64,000 nt of DNA from Caenorhabditis remanei. Lineage: Eukaryota; Nematoda; Chromadorea; Rhabditida; Rhabditidae. The stretch lies in the NCBI RefSeq assembly GCF_010183535.1, contig NC_071328.1, positions 10,478,001 to 10,542,000 of the forward strand, in the 5' to 3' direction. Positions 24,701 through 37,032 of the stretch are shown piece after piece. The position numbers were made by a program, and so were the translations under genes. Within the stretch, counting starts at the first letter, position 1. Each line of letters starts with the position of its first letter. The notes below the pieces were generated by a model, which was not told the DNA's origin, ran no database searches, and saw nothing but the letters and a program-made list of their open reading frames with translations.

Positions 24701-25151
24701 TTGGGTAAGTTTTTATTTGCTCACTGATTGCATGGTTGTTATTCAAAATCGATTCGATAAACTCTTTTTGATAAAAAAATCCGTAATTATTTTTCAGATA
24801 GATCATTTGTGTCAACTCGTCAGCGGCAAATCTGCATCGTTCAATTTCATAAGCTCTCTTGGAGATGAAGACTGTGCACTCTGGTATATTGCGAGGCACT
24901 TACCTGCACATGCGGAAAGAGAGATGAAGCAGCGGAATTTCGAATTGTGTATGAAGCTAGTATTTGATCTTGTGCGGACCGTGCTGATTCTGAAGATAGA
25001 TGATAATGGAGATCATCATTTGTTCTTTGATGGAACGTTGGATTTTAAGGTATTCTATAATCCAGTTGGACTAAACCGAAAAATGTTCATGTTCCAGACT
25101 CCGCCCACATATGCAAACTCAACTTCCAGCTCACCACTAGAATCCGAATGA
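21749..25151 (+). CDS. Unrecognised large Ser/Glu-rich nematode protein
   Basis: I do not recognise this gene. Eight exons join in frame to roughly 970 residues, starting MGDDIPSTSSYQWRNGSF. The N-terminal 180 residues look folded (EQLWFGIYGREATSVKEAK, LCVYISEFLNDLTHSLCKFE). The middle, encoded by one long exon (22648-24523), is Ser/Glu/Asp-rich and probably disordered, with many SP/TP sites (TPPSSSPRL, STPISWSPGYL) and acidic runs (ESDESDEEYGDF). The C-terminal 250 residues are again globular (YEDVTSETLHLLPKHIQLMS, FNFISSLGDEDCALWYIARH). Pure splice phases and canonical borders support a real gene. The phosphosite-rich middle suggests a kinase-regulated scaffold, but no function can be assigned. 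Confidence 0.75.
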
Positions 25152-25407
25152 GCTGACATTTGTTATTTACAGATAATTCATTGTTTTATTTTCTACTGTT
25201 TCATGTTTCAGTATAGCTATGTTACCAGTTGGCTTATTTCCGGTATACTACAAATATCCACCGTCTCTGTACATAGTGACCCCAGTTTCTTACAGCTTTT
25301 GTGAAATTGATTCATGTTGTTACAATTACTATTTATATGAAACTCTGTATTTTGGAGAACTTGTTGAAAAAGTTTAAAATTTTGTTTGAAAAGAATGGCA
25401 CAGTGAG

Positions 25408-26719
25408 TCAAAACAGGATTAGTTTCACGGTATACGAATCAATGAAAGGAGTCAATGCGATATGAGAAGAAAAGTAAAATAAGGCCGCTATCGCAAGAGG
25501 GAAGGGAAGTGCGGGAATCGCTGTTTGTGATAAAGTAACAACCGGAAGGGTAATCGTTAATCCAACAAGATTCGACACAAAACAGGCGACGACAGTGGAA
25601 AGAGAGCTCGTCTGAAAAAAATCTATTTAAATGAATATCGTGGCATTTCTTACCTGTACAGTGTTTCCAAGCATTAGAGAATAGAATACAAAATCGCCCA
25701 TTCCGAGACGAATCGAGCCTTCCACTTCACGCACTTCTGCTGGAAGTAAGAGTATAGTTGTATCATATATTGTTATCTAGTTTTACTATTATATCAAATA
25801 ATCTCACTTTGTCGCCTCGGTGTCAGTGGAGTTGTTAGTAAGGAATCCGATTGCAATACAGACGAATAAGATGGATGAGGTATATCAGTTAGTAGAGTAC
25901 TATTGGATCTGGTAGTGTCAGGAGTGTCCGCATAGGAACTGGCTGAAATTTCATTATAATCAAATAGCTTCTGCATAGGAAAACTCACAATTGTACAGGA
26001 TCGCTGGAAAGTTGTCGTCTCCTCGACGGTTCGCAGTTTCTACTAGCATTTTTAGAGGACCACATGGTGTCAAAACTGCAATGATGTCCCAAACAGAGAT
26101 TGAAATTATTGCAAGCCAAACACTCCAGTCAGGCAAATTGTTCAGAAGGAATATGGCAGTGAGCGCTGCCAGCATGACGAGATAAAACTGATGAAGTTTT
26201 CGGTGACATTTCCAGTGAACACAGAGAATTCCGAGACCCCCAAATTGTAAAACTAGGAAAACAGCTGTGGGTAGAGAAACTGGAACCGAACGAGCTTTCA
26301 TCACATTATGAACATGAAAGAACGAGTAGACAACAAGAAGAGCCACACTGTTAGCAATGATGTACACTTTTATTGCCTGTAAAATTCTTAGATGTATCTT
26401 TCAAGTCAAGTTACTTCTCACCTTGTAAAACTTCATCCTATAACAAAAAACCCCCATACTTGTCGTTACAATCAAGAATCCCATGAGAAATAGTGTAATT
26501 TTTCCACTTAATTCACTGTCGTAAGAATGGAACAGTCCGTACAGCCTAAGAATAATGATAATACAGCAAAATGCATTTATGAACTCACACTTTAGGTGAT
26601 CTTTTTATAGGTGGATGACTGAGATTCACATTGATCGCAACAAAAATCATACACAGAGCAACAGGGTAAAGTACTCGCATCAAAGTTGCCCCCGAATATA
26701 CTCTTCTCGTTCGAACCAT
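25408..26719 (-). CDS. hop-1: Presenilin, HOP-1 type
   Basis: The minus-strand translation starts MVRTRRVYSGATLMRVLYPV. Nine hydrophobic segments are visible. The two catalytic aspartates of gamma-secretase are present in VWDIIAVLTPCGPLKM (TM6) and in the GxGD loop RLGMGDFVFYSLM (TM7), and the PAL motif is in IPALPFPLAIA. The loop between TM6 and TM7 is short and Ser/Thr-rich (PDTTRSNSTLL). These features and the short N-terminus match HOP-1 rather than SEL-12. Presenilins cleave Notch receptors (LIN-12, GLP-1) within the membrane; HOP-1 acts partly redundantly with SEL-12. The sequence departs at many positions from the C. elegans protein as I recall it, indicating another species. It ends ...YTVKLILF. 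Confidence 0.96.
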
Positions 26720-27305
26720 CTGAAATATGACATTCGAAACTGAATGAAATCAATTGTATACCTTTGAATTTGTCTTGTTCGCTAATTATTAGTTGTACAT
26801 GGCTGATGTTTGGTTCGAACGAATAATTTTTACAACAGTGAGACCGTTCGTTTAAAGGGACATGACCGCATTTTATCTCGAGGTCTCAAGATGAATACTG
26901 TATCGCGAAACTTTCACATTAGTTTTCTGTGATAATTTATCTGATACCATTTTTCTCTTCCGCCTTTCTGTTCATAAAATGATATTAGTCGATCTCAAAA
27001 AACTATCTAGTATATCAAAAATTTATTTTATATTCAGATTATGTATACGAATGTCTCTCTTATTACCGATTCGAATGCTGTTTATCGTTCTATTTCATTT
27101 TCCATATACTTCGAAGATGTGTGAGGGACTAGCCGCTAGCATAATGTGGCTACGTCTTTACTGGCGCACTATTTGCGGTCTGCAGCTAGCGCATTTCCGA
27201 GCGACTCTGTGAATTCCCGTAGCGGTGTTCTGTTGATTTTTTCGAAAATTGTAAAGTTTTTATTCTAATAAGTTTTTCAGTTGTCACAACCAAGCATCTT
27301 AAAGT
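26720..27305. promoter_or_regulatory. Divergent promoter interval between hop-1 and acin-1
   Basis: These 586 bases separate the opposed start codons. A likely trans-splice acceptor for acin-1 (AAGTTTTTCAG) ends near 27280. A GC-richer patch with repeated GCTAGC words lies near 27125-27190. No coding exon is visible. Confidence 0.45.
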
Positions 27306-29684
27306 ATGTCGGACGACGATATAATGATAGACGGGCGACCGTTGTCGTCTCTTAAAGTGGCAGAACTGAAAGAAGAACTTGAGAAGCGTCAAATATCAAT
27401 AAAAGGAGTAAAAGCGGTTTTGCAGGATAAACTTAGAGAGGTGATAAAATTTGAAAAAAAACTTCTTATAATAATATTTATTTAAGGTTATCGCTTCTCA
27501 AGGCGACACAAATGTTGAGACGTTGGGATTGGAGCCAAAAAGACAGCGAACAGACAGTGATGCTTCTGGAACTAATGTTTCCCAGGTTTTTTTTGTTTGA
27601 AGTATTTTTTAAACAAGTGTTCATTTTAGAATGACTCGTCGCCAACAAAAAAATCAGATTTGTCTCCTACCAAGAGGCAGACGCCGAGAAGAAGGTAACT
27701 TTGTTTAGTAGTCGATCGATATATTTATTTTTTAGCCAAAAAACCTCTCAGTCAAGTGCAGACAATGAACCTGTTGAGGCTGAACCCGAGAAAGAATTGC
27801 ATCAGAAAATAGATACTGAAACAGCAGAATCCAATACGGGAACTGAAGAAGATAATGGACCTTCCGGAAAACCTGAAGCATCCGATTTGCCGGCAGTGTA
27901 ATACTTCAGTTTGTAAATTTATTTTGAAAATATTATTTTTCAGCGAAGATTCGAGAACAATTATAGAAAACAACGGCGAAGTAAACGTTCCAGCAGTTGA
28001 GCAAAACGAAACGGCTGCCGGAGATTCTGTAGCTCCCGTGACAATCAAGTATGTATCTATTTATTTGGGTTTCTTAGTATTCTTTGGTTTTTTCAGGACT
28101 GTAGAAGCTCAGGCGATGAACTCGGAAAGTTCCAATGAGAAGGTTGAAAAGGAAGAAGCGACAAGTATGTTTTCCTTAAAAAATTCAAATTAACGTTTCG
28201 TTTTTAGCAGATGAAGTTGCGGATGAAAAAGAGGAACCGAAAAAAGGGAAAAAGGACGAGGATGACGATGAGTTGGATTATGGAGATGATGAAGAAAAGG
28301 AGCAAAACGAGGATTCGATGGACGCAGAAGATGTTAAAGAAGAGAAAGAAAAGGTTATTCAGATCGATAGAAACCAAGGAAAGAAGGACGATGGTGTCAA
28401 GAAGGAGGATAAGGTACGCGGATCGGTGTCTCACCGTCGCGTATCTTCTCCTTCGTCTAGGTAAGAAAATAAGTTTTAGTCAAAAAATGTTAATATATTT
28501 TCCGCTCCAGACACCCAGTCTCGAATATCGTTCACATCCGTGGTCTCACGCGGCCATTCACCGAAAGGCAACTGCGCAACGAAATCGAGAGGCATGGTGG
28601 AGAAATCGTCGATTTTTGGATTGACAAAGTTAAAAGTCATTGTTTTGCACAGGTAATCAGTGAAATGACGTGTTACTTTTGAAGCAAATCAATTTACAGC
28701 TCAATACTGATGCCGACGCCGGCAAAGTTCTTGATGCTATGCACGACATAGTGTGGCCAGACGGTAATCCAAAGAAATTAGCAATTGTGTTTGATACTGA
28801 GGATAACGTATGTTAAATGCTTTTAAAAAGTATTGATTATCTTCATTGTGTTTCAGATGATCAAGTACAAGGAAGGAAGAGAATCGACCATCATTGAACC
28901 AGCTACAATTGGTGGACGAGCTGATCGTCTTTCCACTACATCGCAAACTTCGATGCTTGGAGGCAAAGCCAGTCTTCAGATAACAGTGAGTCTCTATGAT
29001 TGGAAATGACTTTCACAGTTTTTTTTTTCAGTTGCAAAACGTTATCCGTGACAACGACAAGCTGGATTCGGAGAGAAAAGAAAAAAGAGGAACTCTCGCA
29101 TCTCGATTGACGCGTGTTGACGATAAGGATAAGGGTAAAGAGGAGAGAAAAAGGAAACGTTCTGAAACTCCTCCATTCTCTCGTGGAGCTGGTTTTATGG
29201 ATGAAAAGAAACCGAAGCATGACGAAATAGATCGTGGAACTCGAAGGTAGAGAAATGAAACTTTTTCCGAAAGTAAAAAAAGTATTTAAGAGATGAGTCA
29301 AGTCGCCGAGTTGTCGAAGAAGAGGTTCCGAAAAAATCACTTGATCAGTGCTTCAAAAAAACAGCAGCACTTCCTCCGATTTACTATTTGCCGTTGACTG
29401 ATGAGCAGGTTGGTTTTGAGATACATTTGCAAATTGTTTTATTATAATTTGATGTGACTGAATTTCAGGTTGCTGAAAAAAACAATAAGAAGAAAACGAA
29501 CGAGCCCGAGAAAGCTCCAGAGCGAGTCGAAAGACCTGAAATTGACCGCAATCGCGGAGAGCGTTCTGACCATGGAGATCGAGCAGCCCGCGTAGATCGT
29601 GGTGGTGATCGTGGGGATCGTGGAGATCGTAATGATCGTGGTGATCGTGGTGATCGTGGAGACCGCCCACGACGTCGCGATTGA
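27306..29684 (+). CDS. acin-1: Acinus homologue (SAP and RRM-like splicing/apoptosis factor)
   Basis: The protein begins MSDDDIMIDG. A SAP domain follows (SLKVAELKEELEKRQISIKG, VKAVLQDKL), then a long acidic Lys/Glu-rich middle, then an RRM-like domain (SNIVHIRGLTRPFTERQLRN, EIVDFWIDKVKSHCFAQL). The RNPS1-SAP18 binding (RSB) motif comes next (LDQCFKKTAALPPIYYLPLT, then DEQVAEKN). The tail is a GDR repeat (about 29575-29680) ending RPRRRD. Acinus forms the ASAP complex with RNPS1 and SAP18 at exon junctions. About ten small exons with short introns are visible. The gene is divergent from hop-1. Confidence 0.92.
29585..29675 (+). repeat. Degenerate GATCGTGGT-type tandem repeat coding for (G/N)DR units
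   Basis: Units of nine bases (GATCGTGGT, GATCGTGGA, GATCGTAAT) repeat about eight times in the last exon of acin-1. They code for alternating GDR/RGD residues, so unit number can change without a frameshift. Confidence 0.75.
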
Positions 29685-30349
29685 ATTGTTATCTATTTCC
29701 TGATCACATTCCATATTAATCTATATTTTCTTCTTAATTTTCTTTTTCTGAGCGTTCATTTTTCTACTGCTACGAACACACTCCCTGTTAAATAATTTGA
29801 GAATCCTTCAGTAGATGCTATCAAACGGAAATAAGACTGTCTCTGTTTTCTGTTAACTTTTTGTATACTGTTCCGGAAATTTTTGAAAAACGATCTACCT
29901 ACTCTACCGTGTTTTTATCTTGTTTTCCAATGTTTTTTCAACTGATCGAACTGTTCCAACATTTGTTTCAAATGTATTCTTTTATATTTCCTTATTGCCA
30001 CAACAGATTTATTCTGTTGTTAATTCAAATAAATAAAGTTCGACAAGCTAACGATTCATGACTTTATTGGCCAAACTGATGAGGATAAACTTGTTAGTGA
30101 GGGGAAGTGTCAGGAAATATATCACATTTTTTGGTGGTGCATCGACTGAAAAATTAAAACAAATAAATAGATGTGACGTTTCAGAAAATATATGCAGAAT
30201 CTAGAAGAAATGGGAAGAAAAGGCGGCGGCGGGGAGTGAAAACTGAATATTTCAGGGAGAAGAGAACCCATGGATTGGCGATTCGGAACAACCTTGAGAC
30301 AGGGAAAACAATAGAAAAAATAAAGATTTGGGAATAGAAAAAAGAGAAA

Positions 30350-33300
30350 TCACATTGGAATAGTATGAGCAATAACACGAGTACGGCTTTCTCTTTCCAA
30401 CTGTTTTCGTTCTCTTTCAATTTTATTTTTCATTCCTTTAACTTTCTTTTTAATTAGAGAACGATCCGAGTGATTTTGGATTCCCATTGCCTGAAATTTC
30501 ATCGATTTTTAAATGAAAAAGTGGTGGAAATTTCTAAAATTACCTTCAGTTTATTTCCATCCAACTCCAGGAATTTGGCACCATCGATCTTATTAATTGT
30601 GAACTCGGGCACATATTTATCCAATCCCATTGAAACAAGCAACTGACATACATCATCAACTGTCCAATGAAGTGCTTGAAGTCCCACTGGTTGACACGTG
30701 GCACGCCAGAATTCGTTCTCTGCGTACTTCTTTCTGAGTGGAAATAGAAGTTTACGATGTGTCAGTTTATGAGGAAGAGCTGGTGACGCAGGTTCGGAGA
30801 TTCTTGGAACTGGAGATTCACATGGAGATGAATACTCTTCTGTCCAACTACTTCCCACTGAAACTTCAGCATCTTTTTTGTTTGTTGTCGTCTGAAAATG
30901 TCTTGTTTGTTTTAGAAAAAAGGAGAACAGAACGAACGATTGTTTCCAAATTAGCCATAACTGCTTTATCCTCATGTGGAAGTTCTCCGCCTGGTTTATA
31001 AGCCAACCCTTCATTTCGATTCTCAATCTTTTCCTTCAGTTTCTCTCTTAATTCAATCAATTCCAAATTTTGAATTGAATGTCTTCTTTCTTCAGCTTCT
31101 TCTAATTTTGACTCCAATTCATCAATTCTTTCCTTCAGTTGACGTACCAGTGATGCATAATGTACGTCTTTATCTCTCAATTGTTCAACGTGATTCTCTT
31201 CTCGATTCAGCAATTCTTTTTCTCTTTCTTGATAATTCTTTATCATATGATTTGCTTGTTCATTCTGTTTTTCCAATTGATCACAATGAGACTTCGTTGA
31301 ACTCAATACTTCATGGTAGTGCTCTGCTTTCTTGTGAGTTACATCAAGTTCCAATTCAAGAGCTGCTATCTTCGAACGAATTTCCGCTTCTTCTTTTGAA
31401 ATCATCGACGAAGTGGATCTATCTTGTTCAGAAGACGTCATTTGAGACATCTGAGACATTTGTGGCATTTGTGATGGTGGTGGAGGAGGTTCCTCAATCT
31501 CATCTTCTTCATCTCCCATCATTCTCATACGATCTTGTTCGAGACTTTGTTGAATTAGTTGAGCCACTTCTGACTCTTCAAGATTCTGTTCTCTTCCTGA
31601 AAATCATTTTTTATTCAAAATCTTTTTTTGAATTCTGAACTCACCAATAGTGAAAGTAACACTATTACTCGTTGATCTCAAAGTATTTGCTGCGTACAGT
31701 TGAGATACGCCAACCAAACTCTTTCCATCAACGGAAACAATTTGATCACAAACACGAATACGACCGTCACGATGTACAGCTCCTCCGGGAGTGATACTTT
31801 TCACGAAGATCCCGAGTTTCTCGAGACCCGAATCAGCTCCAACACCCATTCCTGGAGAATAGAGAATTGTTTTAACTTTTAATTTCGAAGTAGTTGATTT
31901 TAGCCTCAATATTTCAAATGGTATGAGTGGGAAACCAAGGGAAAATCTGTGAACCCGTGACACTCTTAGGAGGCTACCCATATTCAACCCGAAATCGTTA
32001 AAGCATTCAGAAATATATATAGACTCATCAAGTTTATAACATTAAACACTTTTTTGCATTTATTTGTCCATAATTTCTTTTTCCACAACTGTTTTTCGTT
32101 CCAACTAACCAATAATAGAGACTCCAAGACCTTCAGCTCCTTTCTCTAAGTCAACTTCAAAAAGATCCATTCTCTCAAGTCTTCTTTCTAATTCATATTC
32201 AGCACAACTTGCCACCGGATCAATATCTTCATTCTTCCGATCATAGTCTTCGACGGAAAACGCGGAGAAGACCTGAAAGTGAAAATTTGAGTGACAGAAG
32301 AAGATATTATGCAAATTGAACGCTCTCTTCTCTCTTCTCTTTTCTTATCATATCAATTGAATAAGTGACCTAATTCAGGGATTGTATTAATATCAATTAA
32401 TTAATATATATCAACTTTTGCCACATACATGAAAACAAAATGAAGTTAGAAAGTGAGCGGATTAGGTTTCTTACCGGAATCGGTGCAGTGCTGAACGAGA
32501 CCTTTCTTCGGTTTGTTATATCTGCATCTGGTCGTTCCGGACTCAATCCACGTCTCGTTTCCATTAATCCTTTATTTTCAGAAGTTGTCTCACTTTCAGC
32601 TTCTTTCGGTGTCTTCACGACTGCGTACGTTGTATGCTTCACACCATTCGCAATTCCAATATTTGCTTCGTTTTCTTCTCCAAAACTGAAAAATTTGGAG
32701 TATGAGGAAGAGAGATTTGATATGGAGTTGGTTGGTGGAAGGTGTCAAATTGGATAGTTTTTATTTATTTGAAAACAAATCTAGATTGGGTTCAGAAATT
32801 CAGAGATTTCAAATGGCGTTACATTTTTTTCAAATGTAGAAAAGTGAGAATAATGAAGGCTGAGAGTTCTAGATAGCTGCTAGGAGCAAAATTCAACGAG
32901 TAAGAATCAATTGGATTTCGATTCGTTGCTAAATGTCTTCAGAGAGTTTTTGAAAATTTAGAAACACCGGAATCTAAGACACCAAGATAATCCAAAATAG
33001 ACAAAAATGTTCTAAATGAAAATTTCATTTTCTAGCTAAATTGACTTTTCTAACCTCCCATTTGACACCTTCTCTTCTTTATTTTTGTTAGTCTCAACTA
33101 AAAAACCAAGTTCAAATCATAGAAAGCATGCAAAAAAAAACAGAAAAAGAAGAAATAAATATTTTACATACGGTTTATCGAACTGTCTTCGATATATGGA
33201 TCCATTCCTCCAATACGGTTCAAATGAATTGTTGTTGTTGTTATGTGGAATTCCGTATTGCGACGTGGCTACAGTATTCTCGAAAGAATATTGAGAATCG

Positions 33301-34724
33301 GAATAATAAGACGGAAGAGTTGAAGACCTGAAGAGAAAAAGAAAGAAGCATGCGAAGCTGTTTAGAAGAAATAAAAACTAGAAGTGTTAGTAGTAGAAAA
33401 AAAATAGAAAAAAAAAGAACTCACTTATTCTGTATGAACCTGGAAGTGGCTGGTGACGACTGGATTCGATCCAGATCTGCTGCCAATTCGGAGAAATTTC
33501 TTTCGACCTGAAAGTGATTCGTTTTTATGTGTATGGGGTTGGAATGCATTGTGAGTGAAATCAGTTCCCAATAATATCATGAATCTATTATCGATGAGCG
33601 GATTAGGTCGAACAGAAACAGACAACACAATGTGAATTGATGACTGTTTGAGGGTGTAAAACAGAAAAAAAGGAAAGAGAAGAAGAGGAAGAGGAGCCAT
33701 GTGATTGTTTGATCACATCGCTTACCTGCGACATTGGGCTCGGTGGACATTGTGATGGAGGTTTTGGAGGCAAAGGAGGTGGTGGTTGACGTTGAAGACG
33801 TGGGGAGTAGAATGATGGAACCTAAACTTATTGAATTGAAGAATTTGATTTGGAAACTGATAGATCAACTGGAAACTAATGACTTTTAAAGTGATTTTTC
33901 GGCGAACTCTAGGTTTATAAAACTAGCCAAAACATGATCTTTATTGGTTCTGATTCAGTATTTTAGTTTGAAAATGGACTATTAAATCGAAATTAACTTG
34001 TGGTAAATCAGATATTCATATTTTATGAACAATCAGGTAAACATTTATTAAAACTCTTTTCAGAGTTTGAGACTCAATATAGCTTGTTTTAATTCGAATT
34101 TGACTGAATTTTGATACAATATTGAAGTTGATTATCTTCAGTTAAACACAACTTAGAAGTTTTCCGAACAGTCGTATTCATACAGGTGAAATTTTTGAAG
34201 AAGTCTAAATGAGTAAGTAAGAAGAATTGAGGATCCCCAAATGTTTCATTTTAAAATTCGAGGTTCAGACAACACACAAATTGATACACACTTATCTAAC
34301 CTCACAACTCACATCTTGTTGTCGTTCCAATTGTTCGAAAAGGGCTTTTGTATGTGAGAATCGAGCCCGTGCGTCATCAGACAGCAGCTCTGAAGCCGTT
34401 GTCATTTCGACTGATTGAATTGAATTGGGCAGCTGTAAAATGAGAAAGATTACTATAATCAGTTTAGAAGAAATGATTCCGGGCGGGACGAAAAGAGAAA
34501 AAGGGTGTCAATATCTGAGAGGATATTATTGCATAACCACAACAATAAAGGACAGTTTTCCGCGCGTGCGGCGCCTTCTTTCTCCGGCATTCAACGGAGT
34601 GACCTGAAATGATATTCTTCTCTCCGACTCACCGTCTTACACACTATTTTCTTGGTGTTATCAGCGGTGCGCACCACGCAAGCACCGCCCACTTGTTGTT
34701 GTTGTCCTGGCGACGTCTTCTTTT
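30350..34724 (-). CDS. nab-1: Neurabin (PP1-binding PDZ-SAM actin scaffold); 5' end not resolved
   Basis: Minus-strand exons give [38 protein letters not shown] (neurabin N-terminal signature), a proline-rich exon ([18 protein letters not shown]) and the PP1-docking site [13 protein letters not shown] complete PDZ domain follows ([40 protein letters not shown]), then a coiled coil (near 31000-31560) and a SAM domain ([20 protein letters not shown]). The C-terminus is ...[10 protein letters not shown] with the stop at 30350-30352. Neurabins tether PP1 to actin and to synaptic or polarity sites. The most 5' exon found (34633-34724, [20 protein letters not shown]) starts in phase 1, so at least one upstream exon is missing. 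I could not identify it; it may lie beyond the small gene at 36.2 kb. Confidence 0.92.
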
Positions 34725-36183
34725 CTGGGAGAGAGAATTCAGGATTGATTAGAATTGAGTACGACGGAAAAGAGGAGAAGAAGAGAACGGATTGGAGAAG
34801 GCACGAAAGTGAAAATATTCCTTGTGTTAATAATTATAACAGGACGTTTTCTCCCGGGTGATAACTGTGATAAAATGAATAGAAAATACAGGTTTTTGCA
34901 CGGAATAAAGGAGAAGAAAGAGAGAAGAAAAGGCTAATTGGATTGCGTTCATTGAAAGAGAAAATTCGGATGAATTGGGAGAAGAAAGTGAAGAAAAAGG
35001 ATTACAGGAAAATGTGGCAAGGTGCCAGATATTTACATAATGTCTACAAGAGAGTTCATATTTCGGAATCGAGAAATTTGGAAGGAACGCTAGAATAAGT
35101 ACGATAGTGGTAATTCCTTCTAGGGAAAACTAGTAGATCACTAGAGAATGGGATGTTGATAGACTGGAGTTATCCTTCGAAATAGAAATTCATGGGAATC
35201 TGAAATCATGCGAATTCGGACATTATGTTTTTAATATTAAATCTTATACCGAAATAGACTTTTTTTTAAATATATTGAGAATACTGCTGCATTTCAGCTG
35301 CATATAAAACTTTTTTCCAAACCGAACTTACAAGTTAACCACTTCCTGTGAAAATTGTTAATACAATTTGGAAACTAAATAAAAATAACTGAAAACATAT
35401 ACGATATGTAAAGCAGAGAAAGCCTTACTTTTTCCCAAAAAAGCTATAAGAAAACCAGAGATGAAAAGTGTGTTTTTTTATGAAAAAAACTCACAAAAAT
35501 GACATTCATCAATCATCACACAGAACGGCTCTCAATCTTGTTTTTCTTCCGTTTTTTCTTTATCAGAAAGAAAGCTTTCGTCCAGTTTTGCAGATTCTTA
35601 GAAAAGCCTCTTCCTAGCGGACTTCGTCTAGTGGAATAAGAAAAGAGAAGAGGAAGTATGAATGAATGAAATATGAATGGAAAAAAGGATGACGACTAGC
35701 TGGAAGCTGGAAGAAAATGAAGATTCTCGAATATAAAATGAAAGAATTTCTTGTTATTGTTGATATAAAGGAGTCTGAAATTATATTATGAACAACAAAT
35801 ATAAATCAGAACTAAATGTAGAGATGCAAAAATAAAAAAGAGTCGGAGCATTTATCAAAATTTCAGTATCTACAGTAATTTTAATGAAAACTGTCAGAAT
35901 GGGGGTGCTGAAACTGTTAAATGAGACATTATCTCAATCAAAGTCAATGAAGCATAGAGAAAGAATTCGTAGTTTACTGAATTCTTTAGAAGCGCCAATA
36001 TAAATTTGCAGTTTTATCGTGAGCTTCCGACCGTTTCTTAATTCTATTTACCTAACACCCCAGCCCTTCTCTAGCCCTTCTCGTCCTCCCGTTATCCCAC
36101 TTTTTCCCTCATAAATACCTGTTCTTTTCCCATAAAATCTTACACTCTGAATTCCATTTTCCAACAAATTGGACACCGGAACA

Positions 36184-37032
36184 ATGGACAAAATCCCGCC
36201 GTACGACTATGCTCTCTACGCGTTTGCTGCCCGTTCAGCTGTCATCACTTGCTCGATTTTCGAGCTTCTTCAAATCTTCGGATCCCTTGAAGAAACGTCG
36301 TCTTTTGCCAAGTTCATCTACTTTTTATTTGCTGGATCATCAGCTGCTGCATCTGCTTTCAACATTGCAATGAGCACAGATGGACGAGATGAAATCAGAA
36401 AAGTTGTTGGGAATCCCGATTGTGAGACTCGTGGAAAAGCAGCGGCTTGTGAGTTCTCTTTCGATCAGAGTATTTAAAATCAATTCGATTAATTTTCAGT
36501 GGTTCTTTCACCTGTCCTCGCTGGACTAATTCTGTTCGTTTGTGTCTCTGGAAATGCCCTTTTCTCCTTTTTCGTCTTGATTCATGTCCTCATTTCGATC
36601 ACTCAGTTTGGAGTTGAAGCATACGAAGTGAGCAATACGGGAGATGAGGCAAAGAGTATCACTGCTAAATCTAACCTGTGGAAACCACCACCTCAACAAC
36701 CAGCACCACAATAGGATGCAGATATCTTTTTACTAGTCAAAATTAATGAATTATTGTTTTTTAATTGAAAAATCTACTGTTTGTACTTTCAGACATTCCT
36801 CCAAAAAGGAAGCGGGACTGCTTCAAACAACCCATATGCTCAACTGGCGAATCCATCTTGTGGGGCTCCGATTGTTTCAGAAAAGAAGGCAACTTCTCAG
36901 TTTACGGAACCATTACAAGATGTGAAGCCAGTGAAAGATGAGGGAAAATCGAAAGTTCAGACTCCGGTGGTCCAAGAACCGATTTATCATACATTGGAGA
37001 GAGTTCAGAAAGAGGCAGAAAAGAAGAAGTAA
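36184..37032 (+). CDS. Small four-helix membrane protein, unrecognised, with alternative C-termini
   Basis: Exon 1 (36184-36448) and exon 2 (from 36500) encode a protein starting [19 protein letters not shown] with four hydrophobic segments ([67 protein letters not shown]), resembling MARVEL/synaptogyrin topology. In exon 2 a GTGAGC donor after codon GAA (36627) can splice to an acceptor before 36793, giving a 79-residue hydrophilic tail ([20 protein letters not shown]... ending EAEKKK). Without that splice, translation continues to QQPAPQ and stops at 36714. Short TATA-like sequence and the compact layout suggest an independent promoter. It lies opposite to and probably inside or just upstream of nab-1. 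Family not recognised. Confidence 0.75.
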
